NCBI GenBank assembly: GCA_030607895.1
Contig: JAUWJC010000097.1
Span: 1-10,737, forward strand
Direction of reading: 5' to 3'
DNA: 10,737 nt
Source of the DNA: Pirellulales bacterium
GTDB lineage: Bacteria > Planctomycetota > Planctomycetia > Pirellulales > Thermoguttaceae
Shown: positions 1 to 6,932 of the stretch, one piece after another
How positions within the stretch are numbered: the stretch's first letter is position 1
Layout: every line of letters starts with the position of its first letter
The notes under the pieces: generated by a model
What the model was told of the DNA's origin: nothing
The model's input: the letters and a program-made list of their open reading frames with translations, nothing else
Database searches by the model: none
Made by a program: the position numbers and the translations under genes

Positions 1-16
1 CGCAATCACGCAAAAC

Positions 17-74
17 CGCCCGGTGGTTGAGCGCCGCGAAACCCCGGGGTTTCGCTGCGCTCAACCACCGGGCG
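17..74. repeat. 58-bp near-perfect palindrome, possible terminator of the aas-like gene
   Basis: The two 29-base halves are reverse complements of each other with one mismatched pair (C35 against T56) and no loop; the centre is CCCCGGGG at 42-49. It starts 35 bases past the stop of the long minus-strand gene. Read on the minus strand it is followed by GTTTTG, so a factor-independent terminator with a weak T-run is possible. The length and symmetry are more than a terminator needs, so it may instead be a copy of a dispersed palindromic element. Only one copy is present in this window. The dyad is seen directly; the role is inferred. Confidence 0.75.
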
Positions 75-108
75 TTCGTATGGTCTTGCTGTTGGCAATC
101 GAAGGCCT

Positions 109-3100
109 TTACTTGCGTGGCGGGAACTTCTCCCGCGCCAACTCTTTGAGTTGTCGCAGATCGAGCTTGCCGGTACCCAGTACGGGGATTTCGTCGACCT
201 GGCAGAAGCTCTCGGGCGAGGGGATCCAGATGGGCGGCAGGCCTGCTTCGCCCAGTTCGCGGCAGATTTGTTCCGGCGGCTTCTGAAGTCCGGTATGCAG
301 AACGACCAGGCGTTCGCCCTTGCGGGCGTCGGACACCGCCGAGACGACGGCCGGCAGTTCATCCTCATCGGCTGAAAGGACGTTGCCGATTGCTTCTTCG
401 ACGCGGATGTGCGGGACCATTTCGCCACCGATTTTCGAGAAGCGGCTCTCGCGGCCGGTGATTTGGATGAACCCGTCGTCGTCGAGCACCGCGATGTCGC
501 CGGTTATGTACCAGCCATCGCGGATGACCTTGGCGGTAAGTTCCGGCTGGCCCATGTAGCCTTTCATCACGTTGGGTCCGGTAATCAGCAACATACCCGA
601 CTTCCCGGTCCCCAGGTCCTCGCCCGAATCCAAATCACCCCCTTTTGCCAAGACCCCGGGAACCGGCCGACCCACCGTGCCTTCCTTCAGTCCCTGCCCG
701 GCCGCACCGACAACGCGGCTGGGTGGCACGTTGGCGGCAGCCACGGGCGAGAGTTCCGTCGTGCCGTAGCCTTCGGTGGGCCGAACGCCGAATTTTTGCT
801 CGAAAGCCTCGGCCAACTCGCTGGTGAGCTTCTCCGCTCCGCAGCACACTACGTCCAGCGTGGCGAAATCCTCGGCCGGGCAGCGTCTCATGTAGGAGCG
901 TGCAAAGGTGGGCGTGGCAACCAGAATCGTGCCGCCGTGCTCCCGACACATCTTGCCCACCGCCCTGGGTTCCAGCGGGTTGAAGTGGTAGACGGCCTTG
1001 GGCTCCAGCACAAGCGCGGTCCAAAGCGTGGTGGTGTATCCAAAAGAATGAAACAGCGGCAGGATGCCGATCAGCACGTCATCCTTGGTGAGCCGGATGA
1101 TCTCGTCCACCGCGTCGACGTTCGAGCCGACGTTACGATAGGTGAGCATGGCGCCCTTGGGCTCGCCCGTCGAGCCGGAGGTGAAGACCACCGTCAGCAC
1201 GTCGTCCTGCCCAAGACGCGTCAGTCCCAGCCGGCGCTCGAGTATGGCAATCGGCTCCAGCCAGGCCGACAGGACCGACAGCAGCTTGTCGGCCGGCGTC
1301 ACCTTGTCTTTGAAATCTTCCAGGTAGACCAACTCGGCGTCGATCTCCAGGTCGAGCCGGTCCATTACCTTGCGACTGGTGAGCACGTGGCGGATACCGC
1401 ACTTCCCGATGCAGTGGTTCATTACGTCGGACGAGACGGTATAGTTGAGGTTCACCGCAATCCGCCCGTCGACCGTCAGCGCCGTGTTGGCCAAGACGGC
1501 CCCGACCGACGGCGGCAGGAGGATACCCACGTGCCGCTCGTCGGCAGCCAATACCTCGCGGCTAAGCAGCCGGCGGAGCACCAGCGTTCGGGTGAGCAAA
1601 CCGGCGCCGGTCAGTTCCACGCCCGTCGAGTCGGCCACCTTTGCTCGACCCATGCTCCGGCGGCAGTTACGCAGAAAAGCCCGCGGCAAGATCGGCTTCC
1701 GCTCTTGTCGTTGTTCCATGGCCTTGACTCCCAACTGCTGTACGGCCTGTCGGACCTGGTGGGTATCGGAGGGTCGGGTGATGTGCCGGCCGAAGAGGAT
1801 CGAGACGGGGTATGGCCAGCGGCGCGGCCACTTCCAGAAGAACTTCCCTCCTCTGAAACTGAAGATACTCCCCCAAAGCCCATCGAGATAGACGGGTATT
1901 ACCGGCGCGGCGGTTTCCTTTAGTATCGACAGAAAGCCGGGCCGAAACGCCTGCATCTGCCCGGTTCGCGTTATTCTACCCTCCGGAAAGATGCACACCA
2001 ACTCACCCGCCCGAAGAGCCTCGCGAGCGGTCCGGATTGCCTGGACCATCGATTTTCTGCTCGATGCGATGGGAATTGCTCCCATTTCCCGGGCGAGCCA
2101 GCGGACCCACCAGCCCTGGATGTAGTCGGCGTAGGTCAGCATCCGCAGCGGCCGCGACGAGGCCAGCAGCAGCAACACACCGTCGATCCAGCTTACGTGG
2201 TTGGCCACCAGCAGTGCCCCACCCCGCTCGGGAAGGTTCTGGCGGCCTTCGATCCGAACGCGATAGATCGTCCGGCTGGCCAGCCAGACAAGGAAACGGA
2301 CCGTTGCGCCGGGCAGCAACCAGACGATGTAGACGAACACCGGCACGGTCGCCATGCCGGCCAGCAGGAATATCTCGCGTGCTGAAAGCCCCAGCTTCTC
2401 GCTCAATAGCCAAAACAGGCCCGCCGCAATCAGCATTCCCGAGAATGTCAGGAAGTTGCTGGCCGCCAGGATCACACCCCGTGACTTGTCCGGGCTACGA
2501 TGCTGAAGGAACGACTGGACGGGCACGTCGAACAGTCCGCCGCCAATCCCCAACGCAAACAGCCAGAAGAAGGCCCAGTAGTAGGCGGCCGAACCGGCTT
2601 CACCCACCGGTCCGAATACGGCAGAGAGTAACATGGCGCTTATCGCGATGCAGCCGGCCCCCAGTGGTACGATCCCCAGTTCGACCTTTCCGGCCGACCA
2701 GACGCCTGCCAACACGCTTCCCACGCCCGCCCCAAGCGCCAGTGCCGCCAGCAACGGACCCACAGACTGTTGCCGCACGTGCAGTTCGGCGATGGCAAAC
2801 AGATCGACGTTTACCTGTGCCAGCGCGGCCAGCGACCAGAAGAAGGCCGTCCCCAAGGCGGCCCGCAACAAGGGTACGTTCGAGCCGAGCGTTCTGAGGT
2901 CCCGGACGGTCTGCCCGGCGATATTGATCGGGAAGCTTCGGGCCGGATTGGCCGGGCGAAGTCGGCCGATCAGCAAGCTGGCCAACCAACCCGCCGCGGC
3001 AACACTCCACAGCGCGGCGGCGGCAACCCAAAGCGGATGCCCGTACAGCATGTTGCCCGCCACGGTGCCCAACACAATGGCAACCACGGTGGTTAGCCCA

Positions 3101-3570
3101 ATCAGGCCGTTGGCGGCCGAGATGCGATCCGGCCGGACGATCTCGGGGATGCTACCCAGCTTTGACGGACCGAACAGGGCGCTTTGAGTGCCCATCAGGG
3201 CCACCACAACGAACATCAAGTAGACGTTGCCGCTCAGGATGGTCAGCACGCCCAGCACCATGACTATCATCTCGGCCACCTTGCAGCCGACTATCACGGC
3301 ACGCTTGCTGAACCGGTCGGCCAGGTATCCCGCCGGGGCCGCCAGCAGGATATATGGCAACACGACGCAGGCTAGCCCTACCGACAGCGCCCCGGCCGCA
3401 TTGTCCGGACCCACGATGTTCTTACCGATGGGCACCACCAACCAGCGGAACATGTTGTCGTTGGTCGCGCCCAGGAATTGGGTCACCAACAGGCCCAAGA
3501 AACTCCGCGAGCGAAGCCCTCCGCGAGTGTCGGGGGTCTGGGTGGATTGCGTGATGGAACCGGAACTCAT
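109..3570 (-). CDS. aas: MFS flippase / PlsC acyltransferase / acyl-ACP synthetase fusion (LplT-Aas type)
   Basis: This 1153-residue protein joins three domains. Residues about 22-420 are a 12-helix MFS transporter resembling the lysophospholipid flippase LplT. Residues about 430-600 are a PlsC acyltransferase with the HX4D motif (H458, D463; NHVSWID), FPEGR at 528-532 and VIPVYLDG at 557-564. Residues about 640-1150 are an AMP-forming ligase with P-loop FTSGSTGEPKG at 796-806, GYGTTEL at 934-940, TGD at 1023-1025 and the C-terminal lysine K1135 in GTGKLD. In E. coli, LplT imports lysophosphatidylethanolamine and Aas re-acylates it using acyl chains activated on its ACP subunit; the fusion probably does both in the inner membrane. 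The frame stays open upstream to an ATG at 3792, but I chose the ATG at 3570: GAGGA (3582-3586) sits 11 bases upstream, the homologous sequence begins after it, and the longer start would overlap both promoters and the repeat. All catalytic motifs look intact. Confidence 0.9.
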   Translation of the reverse strand: MSSGSITQSTQTPDTRGGLRSRSFLGLLVTQFLGATNDNMFRWLVVPIGKNIVGPDNAAGALSVGLACVVLPYILLAAPAGYLADRFSKRAVIVGCKVAEMIVMVLGVLTILSGNVYLMFVVVALMGTQSALFGPSKLGSIPEIVRPDRISAANGLIGLTTVVAIVLGTVAGNMLYGHPLWVAAAALWSVAAAGWLASLLIGRLRPANPARSFPINIAGQTVRDLRTLGSNVPLLRAALGTAFFWSLAALAQVNVDLFAIAELHVRQQSVGPLLAALALGAGVGSVLAGVWSAGKVELGIVPLGAGCIAISAMLLSAVFGPVGEAGSAAYYWAFFWLFALGIGGGLFDVPVQSFLQHRSPDKSRGVILAASNFLTFSGMLIAAGLFWLLSEKLGLSAREIFLLAGMATVPVFVYIVWLLPGATVRFLVWLASRTIYRVRIEGRQNLPERGGALLVANHVSWIDGVLLLLASSRPLRMLTYADYIQGWWVRWLAREMGAIPIASSRKSMVQAIRTAREALRAGELVCIFPEGRITRTGQMQAFRPGFLSILKETAAPVIPVYLDGLWGSIFSFRGGKFFWKWPRRWPYPVSILFGRHITRPSDTHQVRQAVQQLGVKAMEQRQERKPILPRAFLRNCRRSMGRAKVADSTGVELTGAGLLTRTLVLRRLLSREVLAADERHVGILLPPSVGAVLANTALTVDGRIAVNLNYTVSSDVMNHCIGKCGIRHVLTSRKVMDRLDLEIDAELVYLEDFKDKVTPADKLLSVLSAWLEPIAILERRLGLTRLGQDDVLTVVFTSGSTGEPKGAMLTYRNVGSNVDAVDEIIRLTKDDVLIGILPLFHSFGYTTTLWTALVLEPKAVYHFNPLEPRAVGKMCREHGGTILVATPTFARSYMRRCPAEDFATLDVVCCGAEKLTSELAEAFEQKFGVRPTEGYGTTELSPVAAANVPPSRVVGAAGQGLKEGTVGRPVPGVLAKGGDLDSGEDLGTGKSGMLLITGPNVMKGYMGQPELTAKVIRDGWYITGDIAVLDDDGFIQITGRESRFSKIGGEMVPHIRVEEAIGNVLSADEDELPAVVSAVSDARKGERLVVLHTGLQKPPEQICRELGEAGLPPIWIPSPESFCQVDEIPVLGTGKLDLRQLKELAREKFPPRK

Positions 3571-3594
3571 AACCACTACGATCCTCAATCTTGT

Positions 3595-3620
3595 AAAGCC
3601 GAGACCAGTGGTCGCGGTTT
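3595..3620 (+). repeat. 26-bp palindromic repeat, copy 1
   Basis: The unit reads AAAGCCGAGACC AG TGGTCGCGGTTT, with an inverted arm pair around GACCAGTGGTC. It lies in the leader of the aas-like gene, 24 bases before its start codon. It matches the minus-strand reading of the copy at 9481-9506 at 24 of 26 positions, and both are preceded by TGT. In a transcript it would form a stable stem just upstream of the ribosome binding site. Confidence 0.7.
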
Positions 3621-3638
3621 GGTTCCGGCTCGTCCGGG

Positions 3639-3654
3639 TTATGCTGAAGCATAA
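3639..3654. promoter_or_regulatory. Short dyad TTATGCT-GA-AGCATAA in the leader of the aas-like gene
   Basis: Perfect 7-base arms are separated by two bases. The dyad lies about 18 bases downstream of the proposed minus-strand -10 box, close to the expected transcription start. It could be an operator for a dimeric repressor or a small RNA hairpin. Position and symmetry are seen directly; function is a guess. Confidence 0.35.
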
Positions 3655-3671
3655 TCTACGTGGCTGTCTCC

Positions 3672-3700
3672 ATAATCTCCCAGGCGGCCTTTCCGGGCAA
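3672..3700 (-). promoter_or_regulatory. Candidate promoter of the aas-like gene
   Basis: On the minus strand, TTGCCC (3700-3695) is followed after 17 bases by GATTAT (3677-3672). Transcription would start near 3665 and leave a leader of roughly 95 nt that carries the short dyad and repeat copy 1. The match is to the sigma70 consensus; promoter rules in this organism are unknown. Confidence 0.4.
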
Positions 3701-3726
3701 ATATAACATGGCCCATTCACCCCCTG

Positions 3727-3755
3727 TTGCACGGCCATGATACTAAGCATACAAT
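3727..3755 (+). promoter_or_regulatory. Candidate promoter of the MFS transporter gene
   Basis: TTGCAC (3727-3732), exactly 17 bases, then TACAAT (3750-3755) is a strong sigma70-like match. Transcription would start near 3762, giving a leader of about 50 nt that ends in the GGAGGTGA ribosome binding site. It is back to back with the candidate promoter for the minus strand, so the two genes could be co-regulated from this region. Confidence 0.5.
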
Positions 3756-3811
3756 CCAGCCAAACTGCAATAAACCACTCTACAGTACTCAAACAACGGA
3801 GGTGACCGACA

Positions 3812-4963
3812 ATGGACCTGCTTCAGCCGATGATGATCCTGGGCCTGCTGGCCGGCGGAATGGGTGTGGCCCTGCTGGGTAGCATTAAGGTGGCCTTGGC
3901 CAGAAAACTCGATATCGACGAAGCCCGAGTCGGCGGAATGGTCTCCATGTTCGGCTTCGCCATGATTCCCGTTATCCTGTTCGTCGGGTTCCTCACCGAC
4001 CTGGTCGGTCCACAGCCGGTGGTTGTCGGCGGAGCGATCCTTATGTCCGGCAGCCTGATCCTACTGGGACGTGCCCAAGGCTACTGGTCGGCACTGTTGG
4101 GGGTGCTTCTGCTGAGTGCTTCCTGGTCGGCACTGGTCAACGTGCTCAACGTACTGATACCCTTTGCGTTTTCCGGCCATGGGTTGGCCTACGCCACGAA
4201 CCTGGCCAACACTTATTTCGGCTTGGGCGCTTTTCTGACGCCGTTGGTGATAATCTACTTGCTGCGGAAATTGAGCCTCTCGCCCGCCATGATGGTACTG
4301 GCGGCCGTTGTCGTTGCGATCGCCGTTTTGGGCATGGGCGTCGACTACGGGGCGATGACGCCCGCGGCGAAAGAAGGGGCCGCCAAAACGGCCGAAGCCG
4401 GCATGGCCGAATTGCTGAACAATCCCATCATGTGGCTCTGTGCCCTGGCCATGCTCTTCTACGCGCCCATGGAAGCGACGATGGCCGCCTGGGCCACCAC
4501 TTTCCTGGGCGACAAGGGCGTCTCGGAGGGCTTCGCATCGACCCTGCTGTCCGGGTTTTGGCTGGCCTTCATGCTTGCCCGACTCATTACCGCCTTCTGC
4601 CTGCCGCCCGGCAACGAGGCACTCTTTATTCTCGGCCTGGCACTGGCGGCAATCGCCCTTTGGATAGGCGCGGTCTGGACCGTCGGGCGGGTGATGGCCG
4701 TGGCCGTGGTGATCCTGGCCGGGCTGATCTTCGGACCAGTCTTCCCAACCATCATCGCCGTCCTGCTGGGTAACGTGGAGCCGTCGTTGCACGGCCGGGC
4801 GGTTGGGCTGTTCTTCGCCGTCGGAGGAATCGGCTGGACAGTAATACCCATGATGATCGGCGCTTACGCCCGAAAGACAAGCGTGCAGCGCGGGTTCGTG
4901 GTGGCCGTCGCCGCGGCCGTCGGCTTGAGCATCGTCGCACTGGCACTGCTGGGTACCGTTTGA
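3812..4963 (+). CDS. Major facilitator superfamily transporter
   Basis: This 383-residue, strongly hydrophobic protein has about 12 predicted membrane helices and a more polar central loop at about residues 178-202, the usual 6+6 MFS layout. Motifs recalling the sugar-type (FucP-like) branch include NLANTYFGLGAFLTP (130-144) and YAPMEATMAAW (217-227), but the substrate cannot be read from the sequence. A GGAGGTGA ribosome binding site ends six bases before the ATG, and a good promoter lies about 50-80 bases upstream, so the start is well supported. It is divergent from the aas-like fusion and does not resemble the MFS part of that protein closely. A palindromic repeat follows 11 bases after the stop. 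It is possibly a nutrient or sugar importer; a link to the GH95 pair about 2.2 kb downstream is speculative. Confidence 0.85.
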   Translation: MDLLQPMMILGLLAGGMGVALLGSIKVALARKLDIDEARVGGMVSMFGFAMIPVILFVGFLTDLVGPQPVVVGGAILMSGSLILLGRAQGYWSALLGVLLLSASWSALVNVLNVLIPFAFSGHGLAYATNLANTYFGLGAFLTPLVIIYLLRKLSLSPAMMVLAAVVVAIAVLGMGVDYGAMTPAAKEGAAKTAEAGMAELLNNPIMWLCALAMLFYAPMEATMAAWATTFLGDKGVSEGFASTLLSGFWLAFMLARLITAFCLPPGNEALFILGLALAAIALWIGAVWTVGRVMAVAVVILAGLIFGPVFPTIIAVLLGNVEPSLHGRAVGLFFAVGGIGWTVIPMMIGAYARKTSVQRGFVVAVAAAVGLSIVALALLGTV

Positions 4964-4974
4964 GCAAATGCCAT

Positions 4975-5009
4975 AAAGCCGCGACCGGTGGTCGCGCCGG
5001 AAGTTCCGG
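4975..5009 (+). repeat. Palindromic repeat, copy 2, with a second overlapping dyad
   Basis: AAAGCCGCGACCGGTGGTCG begins at 4975 and shares the AAAGCC left end and GACC..GGTC core with copies 1 and 3, but its right end diverges (CCGG instead of GTTT). The divergent end makes a second perfect dyad, CCGGAA-G-TTCCGG, at 4997-5009. The element starts 11 bases after the MFS stop and lies upstream of the toxin-antitoxin operon, so it may stop or attenuate read-through between them. There is no T-run. Confidence 0.65.
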
Positions 5010-5059
5010 AAAATCACATGTTTCAAGTAATTCCTCACGTTCGCTCGGAGAGATAAGAC

Positions 5060-5398
5060 ATGGCGGAACACGGTCAATGGAATCGCAAAGGGGAAACCCT
5101 CAGCGACGTGACGGCCCAGAAGGAATATGGAGTGAGCCGGGACTTCATCGTGAAGGGTATCCAAGCCGGTAAACTCGAATATCGAGAAGGAGCCGTATGG
5201 GGTAATCCGTACCTGAGAATCTTGAGGAGTCAGCTCGAGCAGTACATCGCCGAGGAACTTGGCGCGGATTGCTTGTCGAACGTCAAGAACCAGACAGAGT
5301 TGCGCAAAATCAAAAGGGAAATGACCAGCCTGAAAAAGAAACTGAATAAGCTTCAAGCACGAAAGACGGAAATCGAAAATGGAAGTAATCGCACATAA
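5060..5398 (+). CDS. Small HTH/coiled-coil protein, candidate third member of the HEPN-MNT module
   Basis: This 112-residue protein is not one I can assign to a named family. Residues about 13-63 look like an excisionase/MerR-type helix-turn-helix: a segment LSDVTAQKEYGVSRDFIVKG (14-33), then KLEYREGAVWGNPYLRI and a helix LRSQLEQYI (55-63). Residues about 78-106 are rich in Lys, Glu and Leu and probably form a coiled coil that could dimerise it. GGAGA stands about eight bases before the ATG. Its end overlaps the MNT gene by 20 bases, which suggests translational coupling and a shared job. Likely roles, by inference, are DNA-binding autoregulator of the operon or a structural partner of the antitoxin. 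No sigma70-like promoter stands out in the 96 bases upstream. Confidence 0.6.
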   Translation: MAEHGQWNRKGETLSDVTAQKEYGVSRDFIVKGIQAGKLEYREGAVWGNPYLRILRSQLEQYIAEELGADCLSNVKNQTELRKIKREMTSLKKKLNKLQARKTEIENGSNRT

Positions 5399-5798
5399 CA
5401 AGCTGATCGCCGCGGTAATTAAACATTACCCTGATGTTCAGGCGATTTATTTGTTCGGCAGTTACGGCACGGATGACGCATGGCCGGATAGTGACGTTGA
5501 TCTTGCCGTCCTTTTGCCGCCTGAAAAATCCCGGGCGGTAGGCTCCTTGCTGATGAGCGACTTGCGATTGGAGTTGGAGTCCCTGTTGAAGAAAGACGTG
5601 GACTTGATCAATTTGCGTCAGGTTGCCACCGTTCTCCAAAAAGAAATCATCATGGCGGATCGCCGTATCTTTCATGCGGATGAATATGGTGCCGATGAGT
5701 TCGAGATGCTGACGCTATCGAATTATCAAAAACTAAACGCCGAGCGAGCGGAGATTCTGGAAGAGGTCCTGGCAAGCGGGAGGGTTTACGATTCATGA
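5379..5798 (+). CDS. mntA: MNT-type minimal nucleotidyltransferase antitoxin
   Basis: This 139-residue protein has the signature GSX10DXD of minimal nucleotidyltransferases: G27-S28, then D39 and D41, in the context YLFGSYGTDDAW..SDVDLAVL. A third acidic position typical of the fold is probably D75 in KKDVDLINL. In characterised HEPN-MNT pairs the MNT protein transfers AMP from ATP to a tyrosine near the HEPN active site and so silences the RNase toxin. All visible catalytic residues are present, so it should be active. The start lies inside the preceding gene and the stop overlaps the HEPN start by four bases (ATGA), a typical coupled toxin-antitoxin layout. Codon use is visibly less G/C-biased than in the flanking large genes, consistent with horizontal spread. 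Confidence 0.88.
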   Translation: MEVIAHNKLIAAVIKHYPDVQAIYLFGSYGTDDAWPDSDVDLAVLLPPEKSRAVGSLLMSDLRLELESLLKKDVDLINLRQVATVLQKEIIMADRRIFHADEYGADEFEMLTLSNYQKLNAERAEILEEVLASGRVYDS

Positions 5799-6223
5799 AT
5801 GATCTTGTATTGAACAAAAAAGAAAGCATCGAGCGTTGCATAAAGCAGATTCGTATCTACCACGCTTTGCCGAGTGATGTTCCTTTCGAGGATAATCATC
5901 TGAAACAGGATGCTATTGCCTTGAATTTGCAACGGGCCTGTGAGCAGGCTATTGATCTTGCCAACCACACCATAAAGAAGAAGAAGTTGGGGCTTCCCAA
6001 AGAAAGCAAGGAAAGCTTTCGCCTGCTGGCGGATAACAGAATTATTCCCCGTGAACTTTCCGTCAAGCTGGGGAAAATGGTAGGGTTTCGCAATGTATTG
6101 GTGCATGAATATCAGAAGCTTGATATCAAACTCATGCTTGATGTGATCGATCATCATCTGGACGAGTTTGTTGATTTCACCAATCACATTATGAGGAGTT
6201 TCTCCGACAGCCCCGCATCCTGA
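5795..6223 (+). CDS. hepT: HEPN-domain RNase toxin (HepT/DUF86 type)
   Basis: This 142-residue, mainly helical protein carries the HEPN catalytic motif RX4HXY: R99, H104 and Y106 in FRNVLVHEY. An upstream helix, NLQRACEQAIDLANHTI (44-60), matches the conserved first core helix of the DUF86 family. The length is normal. HepT toxins cleave RNA and stop growth; the tyrosine two residues after the catalytic histidine is the one AMPylated by the partner MNT in studied systems, and it is present here. GGGAGGG about 10 bases upstream inside the MNT gene is a good ribosome binding site. The gene is the last of three overlapping genes and is clearly AT-richer than the core genes around it. Toxicity and target are inferred from the family. 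Confidence 0.88.
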   Translation: MNDLVLNKKESIERCIKQIRIYHALPSDVPFEDNHLKQDAIALNLQRACEQAIDLANHTIKKKKLGLPKESKESFRLLADNRIIPRELSVKLGKMVGFRNVLVHEYQKLDIKLMLDVIDHHLDEFVDFTNHIMRSFSDSPAS

Positions 6224-6308
6224 CTTTCCCGAATTGCCCCATGCCGTTCTCGGCCCGGCGGTATCCCATGACCAGACTACGACGGGGAAGAATAAAGAGC
6301 CTACGAAA

Positions 6309-6401
6309 AGAATAATGGAAAGAATAATGGGGTCGGGAGTCTTTTCTCCTCATTGTGCAAAGAGCAAAGACTCCCGACCCCTTTATTCTCCCCTTTATTC
6401 T
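6309..6401. repeat. 93-bp imperfect hairpin with 36-bp arms
   Basis: The arms 6309-6344 and 6366-6401 pair at 32 of 36 positions around a 21-base loop. The inner 16 bases (GGGGTCGGGAGTCTTT at 6329-6344 and its complement at 6366-6381) are perfect. The outer parts are built from AGAATAATGG units on the left and CCTTTATTCT units on the right. It follows the HEPN gene by 85 bases. In shape it recalls REP/RAYT-type or other hairpin mobile elements, but no transposase is present here. A role as terminator of the operon is also possible. Confidence 0.75.
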
Positions 6402-6420
6402 CCTTTATTCTCCTTATTCG
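6380..6420 (+). repeat. Tandem CCTTTATTCT units
   Basis: Three identical 10-base units lie at 6380-6389, 6392-6401 and 6402-6411, followed by a shortened one at 6412-6420 (CCTTATTCG). Spacings are 12, 10 and 10. The first two form the outer right arm of the hairpin; the others extend beyond it. This suggests unit duplication at the edge of the element. Confidence 0.7.
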
Positions 6421-6471
6421 CCTGTTCGGGTTACCACGGGGGCCAACATAGACAATGTAACGAGCACGGCT

Positions 6472-6789
6472 ATGTGGGAAAGCTTTGTTGAATTTTTTGT
6501 GTGGCGGCCACTTCACATTTGGGCCATTTCTGCCGTGTTTGCCGCTCTGTTTCTGGCGGCACTTATGGCAAAGACTCGGTACTCGCAGGTTCGCTGCCTA
6601 CCTTTATTCATCACTTGTCTTGTGTGGCTGACTTACGGGTTTTGGGAGCGGCAAGCTGTCATTCATAGATGGGACATTCGTGTCGACCTCCTTTTTGGCT
6701 GGCCCTTTCTATTTGGTGGGACGGCGTTGGCCATTATTCTCTCCATTCGGAGTCTCATCCATGCTATCAAGAGCAGCGAAAGCGAGTGA
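6472..6789 (+). CDS. Small three-helix membrane protein of unknown function
   Basis: The 105-residue protein has three likely membrane helices, at about residues 13-33 (HIWAISAVFAALFLAALMA), 41-58 (CLPLFITCLVWLTYGFW) and 70-95 (VDLLFGWPFLFGGTALAI). A polar stretch between helices two and three, ERQAVIHRWDIRVD, is the most distinctive part. I do not recognise a named family. The frame is open further upstream to an ATG at 6355, but that stretch runs through the hairpin repeat and the TTATTCT units, so the ATG at 6472 is preferred although its ribosome binding site is weak. It stands alone between repeats, with no obvious operon partner, in the AT-richer accessory segment. It is a real gene more likely than not, given the clear membrane pattern. 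Confidence 0.5.
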   Translation: MWESFVEFFVWRPLHIWAISAVFAALFLAALMAKTRYSQVRCLPLFITCLVWLTYGFWERQAVIHRWDIRVDLLFGWPFLFGGTALAIILSIRSLIHAIKSSESE

Positions 6790-6857
6790 GTAATCGTGTC
6801 TTGACTCGGGCCCGATAGCCGCGTTGACTGGTGTGACTAAGGACGCAAAGGAAAGAC

Positions 6858-6884
6858 GGGGTCAGGCTTTCACTTTACACTTTA
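6858..6884 (+). repeat. GGGGTCAGGC motif followed by CACTTTA tandem
   Basis: GGGGTCAGGC at 6858-6867 resembles the GGGGTCGGGAGTC start of the hairpin arm at 6329. It is followed by two perfect 7-base units, CACTTTA, at 6871-6884. It may be a second, unpaired remnant of the same kind of element: motif plus short A/T-rich tandem. There is no strong dyad around it. Confidence 0.45.
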
Positions 6885-6932
6885 CGAGTGCCCCGAGATT
6901 GTGACCCCCGACGCTTTTGTGGGAGACGAGAC

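Noticed and set aside
409..1923. Long plus-strand open frame (504 codons) opposite the aas-like gene
   Set aside because: It is a shadow of the G/C-rich coding strand: the product is low-complexity in Arg, Gly, His and Gln with no domain, while the minus strand has intact PlsC and AMP-ligase motifs.
3571..3792. N-terminal extension of the aas-like protein to an ATG at 3792
   Set aside because: The extra 74 residues have no family match, would run through the palindromic repeat and both promoters, and the ATG at 3570 has a proper ribosome binding site.
4975..5009. Intrinsic terminator after the MFS gene
   Set aside because: The dyads are strong but not followed by a T-run, and the same unit occurs in a leader and between co-directed genes; listed as a repeat instead.
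4061..5401. Long minus-strand open frame (446 codons) opposite the MFS and HTH genes
   Set aside because: It crosses two well-supported plus-strand genes with ribosome binding sites; the product is rich in His, Gln and Gly with no recognisable domain.
6380..6420. CRISPR-like array from the repeated CCTTTATTCT units
   Set aside because: The units are 10 bases with 0-2 base gaps and no spacers, and there are no cas genes; this is a simple tandem.
6234..6491. Plus-strand open frame of 85 codons across the hairpin repeat
   Set aside because: It is made largely of translated repeat units (PLYSPLYSPLFS), with no ribosome binding site and no domain.
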